Of a DNA stretch of 64,000 bases, positions 56,123-64,000 are shown one piece after another. The notes beneath the pieces are model-generated. The model ran no database searches. It saw only the letters and a list, made by a program, of their open reading frames with translations, and was not told where the DNA came from. Location of the stretch: the NCBI RefSeq assembly GCF_033568475.1, contig NC_133123.1, positions 25,158,622-25,222,621 of the forward strand, read 5' to 3'. Source of the stretch: Henckelia pumila (taxonomy: Eukaryota > Streptophyta > Magnoliopsida > Lamiales > Gesneriaceae). The translations under genes and the position numbers were made by a program. Within the stretch, counting starts at the first letter, position 1. Each line of letters begins with the position of its first letter.

Positions 56123-57808
56123 ATGCTGTCAAATGATAATGGTGAGAGAACCGGTGAAGGTGAGGGGTCTAGTGTTAAAGCCAAGAATCTCGCCCCTCTT
56201 CATATTTCAACGTCTCAAAGGGGTCTTATAAGTGATGAAATAGCGGGAAATGGGTTGAAAGATGGCCTTTCTCCTCATTCCAAGAAGCTGAATTTCTTTA
56301 AATTTGGGAAATTAGACTCTCCGTCTGTGAAGTTTCAACGTATAGCCGAGGAGAGGGATGTATTTTCGCGCTCTGTGCCTTCTTCTAGCAGTCTTCATAT
56401 TCGTGAACGCTTTCAGAGAATTTTTTCTCGGAAAATCGATTGGAAAAGTCTTGGGAAGATCAGTCAAGAATGGATAAGGAATCCCATGCATTTGGCTCTT
56501 TTTGTTTGGATTGTGTGTGTGGTTGTTTCCGGTGCTATTCTATTCATGGTCATGACTGGAATGCTTGACCACGCTCTCCCAAAGAAGTCGCAAAGAGATG
56601 CTTGGTTCGAAGTCAATAATCAGATTCTCAATGCATTATTCACCCTCATGTGTTTGTATCAACACCCAAAACGAATATATCACTTTGTGTTATTATTGAA
56701 ATGGCGGCCCGAAGATGTTGTGAGGCTTCGTAAAATATACTGTAAGAATGGCACATATAAACCCCATGAATGGGCGCATATGATGGTAGTCGTGGTTCTG
56801 CTGAATGTTAACTGTTTTGCTCAATATGCGTTATGTGGTCTTAATTTGGGCTATAGGAGATCGGAACGACCTCCAATTGGGGTCGGATTATGTATATCTG
56901 TAGCAATTGGTGCTCCTGCATTTGCTGGAATTTACTCTATGCTTAGCCCTCTTGGCAAAGACTATGATACGGAAGTAGATGAAGAAGCAGCAATTCCAAT
57001 GACCACCGATAGTACAAAGCAAGAACAATTGAGGAGAAGATCACTGGAAAAGAGATTTTCATTTGCGTCAAGAGATGAGGAGAGAACCGTTGAGACGAAA
57101 CCGCTGTGGAGTGGAGGTATTCTTGATTTTTGGAACGATATTTCCCTAGCTTACCTCTCGTTATTCTGTAGCTTTTGTGTTTTTGGATGGAACATGGAGA
57201 GGCTCGGGCTAGGCAACATGTACGTCCACATTGCAACTTTTTTGCTATTTTGTATGGCTCCTTTTTGGATTTTCAATCTTGCTGCTGTTAATATCAACAA
57301 CGAGATTGTCCGTGAGGCTTTAGGTGTGACTGGAATTTTCCTTTGTGTGTTTGGTCTACTTTACGGTGGATTTTGGAGGATACAAATGCGGAAAAGGTTT
57401 AACTTGCCACCATATAAATTTTGCTGTGGTAAACCTGCTGTTACCGATTGTGCTCTGTGGCTTTTCTGCTGTTGGTGCTCACTTGCTCAAGAAGTAAGAA
57501 CTGGGAATTCGTATGATATTGTAGAGAATAAATTTTGCAAGAAAAAAGACGAGGTATCGCCTATATCCCCGTTGCCTCGTGAGGATGGAGAATTCCAATT
57601 TAGGTCCGGCCCCGGTTCTCCTTCTGCCAACAACTCTTCTCCATCACATATCATGAAAACTAGCTCCCCTAGTCCAAGCCGGTTTTTCAACGAGCACCAA
57701 AGGCATACTGCCGAGCATTCTGTAATAGAACATGGATCTTTTGCCCACGATACAGATGAAACAATGTCGCCGCCGGCTCCTGCAGTTATACGAAGAGACG
57801 TGATATAA
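56123..57808 (+). CDS. DUF2985/PLAC8 Cys-rich membrane protein
   Basis: 561 aa in one uninterrupted exon, ATG at 56123 (an in-frame TTG at 56108 is not a start). The Ser/Lys-rich N-terminus (1-110) is cytosolic by composition. A membrane span lies at about 122-147, then further hydrophobic segments near 215-245, 253-277, 341-365, 369-392 and 402-422. The PLAC8 region (about 430-467) has FCCGKP ... CALWLFCCWCSLAQEVRT, the Cys-pair signature of the family. The C-terminal ~90 residues are Ser/Pro-rich. Plant PLAC8 relatives affect organ size and metal (Cd/Ca) handling, but this two-domain subgroup is uncharacterised as far as I know. The gene looks intact and converges with the nuclease gene at 59050. 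Confidence 0.93.
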   Translation: MLSNDNGERTGEGEGSSVKAKNLAPLHISTSQRGLISDEIAGNGLKDGLSPHSKKLNFFKFGKLDSPSVKFQRIAEERDVFSRSVPSSSSLHIRERFQRIFSRKIDWKSLGKISQEWIRNPMHLALFVWIVCVVVSGAILFMVMTGMLDHALPKKSQRDAWFEVNNQILNALFTLMCLYQHPKRIYHFVLLLKWRPEDVVRLRKIYCKNGTYKPHEWAHMMVVVVLLNVNCFAQYALCGLNLGYRRSERPPIGVGLCISVAIGAPAFAGIYSMLSPLGKDYDTEVDEEAAIPMTTDSTKQEQLRRRSLEKRFSFASRDEERTVETKPLWSGGILDFWNDISLAYLSLFCSFCVFGWNMERLGLGNMYVHIATFLLFCMAPFWIFNLAAVNINNEIVREALGVTGIFLCVFGLLYGGFWRIQMRKRFNLPPYKFCCGKPAVTDCALWLFCCWCSLAQEVRTGNSYDIVENKFCKKKDEVSPISPLPREDGEFQFRSGPGSPSANNSSPSHIMKTSSPSPSRFFNEHQRHTAEHSVIEHGSFAHDTDETMSPPAPAVIRRDVI

Positions 57809-59049
57809 CGCTAAGTATCTTTGATTCATTGTGCTATTTTTTTCGATGCATGCAATCGGTCTAATGTCGACCCTCGTGTTGTAACTTTATGTCAGTCTAG
57901 GTTGGAGTGTGTCTATTCTGTTGCTTCTTGACTCCCAAATGTGAGAAAAAATGTTGAGTTTTCTGGCATATGTAAATGTATTCAAAGACGTCAAGTTATT
58001 GGATTTTCTTTTGTTTTTGAAATGTCACATCTCCTTCCATCTTTTGGAAAGATGTAAGTTTACTTGCTGGGATGAGATATTGGAATCTCATTGGAATATA
58101 TGAAAATAAAATGGAGTAAAATTATTATTCACACATTTTGAAATTAACAACAAATCTTATTGTAAGGAATTGTAACGTTCGGTTCAAGATAGCATAAAGG
58201 TCTATATATTAATTCATTTTGGATCACATACATTTTCAATTTTTTTAAAGTGGACATAAAAAAAGTAATGAATTAAGTCTCCAGCCACTCGAATTTTCCA
58301 TATTCGTTTTTATTTCTCATCAAACGAATGGCATTATTCATTAAAAAAATATCCCACTATTTGGTTGGTTTAAATTTCTCAAACTTAATGAAAAAACATA
58401 AAATTTCTCAAGTTTTTAGTTTTCAATTGTATCATTTGAAAAATGTTTCTGTATGTACATGTAGCATTTCCCTGCATGGTTATGAATCATTTTGCATTGG
58501 GAATCTTGATTCAAATTGCTGCACATTAATTTGTCAGAGAAAATAGGTGTTAGTAAAAAGGTGAATGAAATCAAGGTGGAATGCCTTTGGAAACTCGAAC
58601 TATTCTGGCAACTCCGATTATTTTATCATTAAAGCATGAGAAGATCGGCTGATACAGTTGCGCACAACTTGGCTGGTAAAGTACTTTCGTCTTCATCGAA
58701 TTTAGAATGGATTCGTACTGGTTTTCCTATCTGATATCTGGACTTGTAACTAAGGATTTATTTATTATCTTTGAGTTTATGAATATGATTTCATTTCAAA
58801 AAAAGAAAGAATGTGTTGTTTTCATGCATCAATGCAGAGTTTGTAATACACTGGTTATTAAGTTGTGTTAGAAGCAATCTATGCAAGTTCCATTAACCTT
58901 TTACAAATTTTAATCAACGAGAAGAATAATAGTAATATATTACACAATGATTAACAATATGCTTCAACAATAAACATTAATGATTCCAAATCCTTCACTA
59001 CTTTGACAAATCCTCATCAATATTTGAAGATTTCTTTGTTTCTGGCTAT
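57809..59049. other. 3'UTRs and spacer between convergent genes
   Basis: Contains the PLAC8 gene's 3'UTR (AATAAAA at about 58106) and the nuclease gene's 3'UTR on the other strand. No additional gene; the 72-codon frame at 58328 has no similarity. Confidence 0.5.
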
Positions 59050-62022
59050 CTATCTACCCTCACGCTTGTTCTTCCTCCATTCCCATGGCATTTGAGGGTT
59101 GGATGATGCCCATAATCCAACACGTTTGGCCCGAGCCTCTCTCTCCCACTTCATTACAAAACAATACAAATAAGAAAGTTGCAAAACGATTATGCTAAAC
59201 ATGTGTATGCACGTTAAAAAAAAAGTCTAAATAATACCAATACCAATGTTTGAAATAAGAAATATCCAAATCACATAACAAAACCACCAATAGTTGGTTT
59301 GCAAGACACCTACTACGCCGACAGGTAGAGCTTAGGCTCGAGATGCAACTATTGGTGGTTTTGTTATGATTCAATATGCTTTACAACCTGTTAAATTAGC
59401 AGATAAGCAAATGAACTACTATTATCTTGCATTTTTTATCTTGTATTTACTTAAGATGCCATTAAAAGGCACCTCGAGACTTAAAAGTACACCAAGGCTT
59501 CGGCTTTATCATCGAGCATACTCCATTGAAGTGTTGTGCCTTAACTTGTATTGAAATTTGAAGCACAAAGGATGAGCCTCCTTTAGGTAAGCGCACACTT
59601 TATGGGCATTTAGTAACTATGTACTCAACTTTCAGAGTTTTCCCAGCATAAAAATGGAGAAGTTACCTTATCCAGTTCGGGCCGTTGATCATACGCTTTA
59701 TAATGCCATGCTAGTCCCTTCTTAAGCATTGATTCCTGCACAAATAAGCATTGAGAAAAATCTGTATTTTTGTCTGTACACTAAATCAAATTAAAGTGCA
59801 TTGCAAAATAAATATGCATAATAGCATGTTTATGCACACTGCACACACATCAACATTTTTAAAGTTTTGATGAAAGTTACTGACATTGATTTGGTAGGAC
59901 AAAAATTTTCAAGAAAACGCATAAAATTCCAGTACCTGGACAAATATGCCGTTACAGTAAACATCTGCTACAAAGCGGCTGTAACGATCCTCATCGAACA
60001 CCAAAACTCTTAAACACTTGCCTTGAACAATATTAGTCAGTTCTTCCTTTGCCCTCTGTCCATAATCCATTTTACTCTCTGGTGCATCAATTCCCCTGTC
60101 ACATTTTAAGTTACACTGTGTAAATGGACTGATGCATGACAAGTAAGGGCAGTCATAGTTGCAAAAGAGAAGGCGTGCACGATATTCTCCCTCAATCTTA
60201 CTTACCCCTATGCATATGCATATATTTCCAGTAGCATTCTATTACTCCTTACTTGGTTCCATGAAAAAGGTTTCACTAAAGGGTTTCACTAACCTAGATA
60301 CTCGAGTGCTACACGGAAAAAATGTTTATTGTCTAAAATCTTGATTCTGCCTCAGAATCCGGAAAGTACTACTACCACCGTTTCCTTTACTTGAACATTA
60401 TATTCTAACTTGTAACCACCATGATGAATCAAAATCTTTATTCTGCCTCTACATCAGGGTGTTCCTCAATAAAATTAACAGTTTCCTTACCTTAGTCTTA
60501 TTCGATATTTTCGTGCAAGAACCTCCTGATTTTGCACCTGTATGACCCTGCAAGACATACCTAACTCATTAATATTTCTTCAAGGGTAGGCAAACACAAG
60601 CTGAAAGAAACAAATAGAGACACTTGACAAATTTTGCACAAGAATCGTCCAAACCTATATCCTAGATCGATAATTTTCTTATGAAGTTCATCGGCCTTGT
60701 CATAATTCTTCTGAGCACGTGCCTTGGATCTTTGAACGGCTGCAACTTGCACTTCTTTAGGTACAACTGCAGATTCTCTCTGATCCGTAGTGCTCACATA
60801 CGCAGTAATTGTATCTCCATCTGCCACCGCCTTCGCATCAACCTTTTCATACACAAAAAGTTCTGTGAAACAAGTCGATAAACAGATGATATGAAACACA
60901 AAGGAACTCCAATCCTGAAAATTGTTTCAAGAAAAATATATGTTTTGCTTACTGGAAGAGTGTACAATTCGAATTTGAGTCCTTGTGGTCGTGATGGAGG
61001 AGTGACAGTGGTGAGCTCGACCAAAATATGAGGTAAAGGAAGGCCATAAAAAGTCAACAATCCCTGTAATATATCAATAAATTCAACTAAAACCTTGCAT
61101 TTCTTTGGAGGACCGTAACAAGTTATGTTATGTTAGTACCTCAACGTCAGCTTTCTGATGCCCTTTCAAGGTCAGAATCACAAGCCTTGAAGCTTCTTCT
61201 GGTGTTATTGGGGGAGGTTTTGTTTCTCTCCACGCCACGGAAAGTTTCCTATACCTTCATTTGTATGCACAGGGTGAGCATAAATCAATAAAACGAGCCC
61301 GGTTAAAATCAGCACCGGAACTAGCAGAAAAATATTCATGTCAAATTCCATTATATGTTTTGAAAGTTAAATGTTTGAAACATATATACAAAATTTGTGA
61401 ACAAAATACGTTAAATCACCCCTCCAGGTAAATTCCTTGCTTGTATATGCAAATCATTTCACCTCTGAGGGGTATTTTTGTTCTATATATATCTACCAAA
61501 ATTTCACCAAGAAATAATTATAACCAAAGGAAAACGATAAATCTCTAATTCAAGAACTTAGCAGTGAATTACCAGTTGGCCTGAGCTTTCTTAGAGGAGA
61601 CAACATGCGTACCGAGTCCTTGAGGAACCTTAAAAATAGTCAAAAACCAAGATTCAAAACAGTGGAACATATATACTTTTTCTTGCAAAAAGGTACTAAA
61701 AACCCGAAATTAAAGAGCTGGAAAAGCTTTGAATCAGCTCCAGAAAACAGATCAAATCATAAGCTCAACTAAATTCAAAACATGTCCGTACAAGATCAAC
61801 CCTTTTCCAATTCGTTTCAAGAATTCACAAAAAAAGGATTTAAATCGAAAGGCTTAATTGCTAATGGGTAATTACCTGGGAAGTGATTTCGAAGCTATAC
61901 AAATCCTGGGCCAGTGCCGACACTCCAACGGTGGCGGGGGTGACGCCATGGTACCCGGCCGCGTCGGAATCCGCCGCAGGCTTGCAGCATTGGCCGTACA
62001 GAAGTCTTAGAACGTTGCCCAT
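59050..62022 (-). CDS. CAN: CAN-type Ca2+-dependent nuclease (SNase fold)
   Basis: Nine exons on the minus strand: 62022-61876, 61628-61573, 61254-61140, 61063-60953, 60842-60655, 60547-60491, 60095-59936, 59735-59667 and 59148-59050. All borders are GT-AG and all join in frame to 333 aa, close to the known plant CAN length (~325-330). The start [13 protein letters not shown] (62022) gives an N-myristoylation glycine and palmitoylation cysteines, used for plasma-membrane attachment; an in-frame ATG eight codons upstream would hide this, so 62022 is preferred. The SNase domain has [13 protein letters not shown] (catalytic Arg and Glu, exons 6-7) and [15 protein letters not shown] with the second catalytic Arg (exon 7). 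CAN enzymes cleave DNA and RNA with Ca2+ and are linked to cell death. All key residues are present. Confidence 0.95.
59274..59368. repeat. Perfect 23-bp inverted repeat in intron 8 of the nuclease gene
   Basis: Arms 59274-59296 and 59346-59368 are exact reverse complements (core CCACCAATAGTTG / CAACTATTGGTGG) around a 49-bp, less AT-rich loop. It lies within the 518-bp intron between exons 8 and 9. As RNA on either strand it folds into a hairpin. It resembles a microRNA or small fold-back element in outline, but no flanking duplication was identified. Confidence 0.85.
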
Positions 62023-62630
62023 GAACGCAACCAAACAAGAAATCATGAATAGATTAAAAGATTTCGATTTGTGGGCATGAAAAAAGCTACAATCTTGAGC
62101 GGAATTTCCAATCTTGACGTGTTCTTGGAGGATTCCTTTTTCGTCAGTCGGAGAAAATCCGAGGGAAGACTTGGGGAGGTTTCGTATTTCATGGACGAAA
62201 TCTGAATCAGGTAATACACGTGGCGAGATGCAATTGGTCTATGTTTTTTTTTTTTCTCACCGCAGTAATTTTGAAACATATGACCACAAGGGAAGGTAAG
62301 AATCTGAAGTCAACGGCTCGATTTGGCACTTTTGGATTCCGTGTAAGACAAGCCAAGTGCATAATTGCTTATACATTCATGCACGTAGCCAATAGTCACT
62401 TTCGAAGAGTGGATTCGTATTATTTTAAATAATAATAATAAAGATATTAGTATAATATCTTATTTTAAAAGTCGTCGTGCATATTTTTTTTTCAGTTAAA
62501 GTCGTTGTTTCCATTATTATTAGTTTATTACGTGGCGGGTTTTTAGCTTCGATGATCAACTATATGTATTTTTTTTATAAAAAAAAAACTTTTGTGAGAT
62601 ATGTCAGAGAATAACTTTGTGAGATAGATA
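62023..62630. other. Nuclease promoter region and spacer
   Basis: Upstream of the nuclease ATG. I see no firm TATA box. The first ~60 bp are probably 5'UTR. No other gene. Confidence 0.4.
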
Positions 62631-63552
62631 CAAGGGTAGAGCCATCTTAAAGGCTGGGCCGGGCTTCCGCCCAAGGTGGTGATTGTTTTTTTTAATTATA
62701 GTATATGTGTAATCTCTTATCCTAAGTTAAAATTTTTGATTAGCTCAATACTCGATCTAACTTATTTTCTAAATATATTTGTGGGACTTGTTTAGTTTGA
62801 TTTATAAAAAAAATAATCAAAGTAGAAAAAACTTTTATTCAAGTCATTTTTTCATTCATGTTTCTTCCCACTTAGCTTGCTTTACAATTTCAATGTTTAT
62901 CAAGTTTTTTGTATTTTCTAAAATTAGATTTTGTTGTTTTTTAACTCCTTGATTTTATTAACGTGTGCAATCGTGGGTTTCTTATAAATAATTGTGAAGT
63001 GAACTTTTTGAAACGATTTAATTTCATTTAGTTTCTATGATTTTCTATGCCATTTTTTTATTTTCTTAATTGAAAAATGGAAATGATATATCTTTATTTT
63101 CAGGTGGTTTATTTGTAGGATTTATAAATTTTTTTGATGTTATTTAGAAAATGAAAATGTAAATTTTTTTTAAAAAAATTTCTTCATTTTTTAAATCATA
63201 AATGAGGTAGTTTTGAGTGGTTCATGTTTAAATTTTTCATGATGTACTATATATTTTGAAACACCATATTTTCAGTTTGAATATAGTGTAATATCAATTG
63301 AAGGAGAAGATTTAATATATTATATTGTAAAACTTAGTTTTTTTTACAACCACCAAAAGTTTTTTAGAGTTAGCTCATTTCAAACATCGATCATATCTTT
63401 ATTATATTTTTTTGTGTCACTATATAATATTTGTAGTTATCATTAAATATGTTGCAAGTGTTTCTTGATTATAGATTAGTATTTTATTATATATATATAT
63501 ATATATATCGAATCGATCCGCCCAAAGTTAATTTTTTTCTAACTATACCTCT
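62631..63552. mobile_element. Probable hAT-type element, ~9-bp direct repeat
   Basis: AGATAGATA occurs at 62622-62630 and 63553-63561. Inner ends: CAAGGGTAGAGCC and, reversed, AGAGGTATAGTT. Subterminal CCGGGCTTCCGCCCAAGG and CCGCCCAAAG motifs resemble other hAT copies here. The interior is AT-rich with an (AT)n tract near 63488-63508 and no ORF. The simple sequence of the duplication weakens the case. Confidence 0.5.
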
Positions 63553-64000
63553 AGATAGATATCTGATCGGACTCGATTTATGAAAAAAAATATTAGCCTT
63601 TTAAGGTAAAAAAAAACCGTATCGATTTGTTTTATAAATATAAATCCGTCATATTTTGCGGAAAAAAAACTTATTCTTCTTTCTCCTCAAGGAGACAAAG
63701 ACGTTATTTCATGTCACTAGGTTGTCTCATGAAGATAATAAGTGGAGGCTCTAATGATTGACAAGTGGCAGATAGAGTACAACTTAATTGTTATTAATTA
63801 ATCTAAGCAACTTATTAGTTAATTATGATTAATTCGATTAATTTACAAGATAATTAATTATTGAAAATAATAAATATAAAAATATAATTTTTAAAATTTA
63901 CCCACAAAATAAAAGTAACTAGAATATTAAATATATTGAATATATATGTTAATAACTAGATTTTAAAGATATTTAGCACAATGAGAATTTATAAAAATTA
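63553..64000. other. Intergenic to window end, no gene seen
   Basis: AT-rich DNA without supported features. Confidence 0.4.

Overview
This is a plant nuclear genome window, from a eudicot and probably an asterid (species not identifiable from sequence alone). The evidence is GT-AG introns in conserved plant genes, AT-rich intergenic DNA, and dense LTR retrotransposons and MITEs. There are no prokaryotic operons, rRNA genes or CRISPR arrays, and I found no convincing tRNA gene.

Three host genes look functional. A PIP1-type plasma-membrane aquaporin (minus strand, 27267-26080, four exons, 286 aa) sits mid-window. At the right end are a DUF2985/PLAC8-like Cys-rich membrane protein (plus strand, 56123-57808, 561 aa, coding sequence in one exon behind a 5'UTR intron) and a convergent CAN-type Ca2+-dependent nuclease with an SNase fold (minus strand, 62022-59050, nine exons, 333 aa). 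A broken PIP1 copy lies at 13603-13975.

The rest is mainly transposon-derived. 1-6049 is the 5' part of a minus-strand Ty3/gypsy element cut by the window edge. 8515-10832 is a decayed Ty1/copia gag plus LTR, with a 500-bp hAT MITE nested in the LTR. 32026-39628 is a complete Ty3/gypsy chromovirus (two 1456-bp LTRs, TSD AAAAG) inserted into an older MITE. 42349-52522 is a complete Tat-lineage Ty3/gypsy element (TSD CCCAT) with gag-pol on the plus strand and, between pol and the 3' LTR, a separate antisense three-exon gene. Between these lie hAT-type elements with 8-bp target-site duplications, a Tourist-like MITE in a copia gag remnant, Helitron-like copies, fold-back MITEs, a 5'-truncated LINE and tandem duplications.

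The left 27 kb is shaped by duplication: a ~1.25-kb block occurs twice (about 7146-8405 and 10833-12085), and the PIP1 locus with its flanks occurs twice (about 12990-14060 and 25255-27440). The most unusual system is the antisense spliced gene in the Tat element, bracketed by a repeated polypurine-tract/LTR-start segment.
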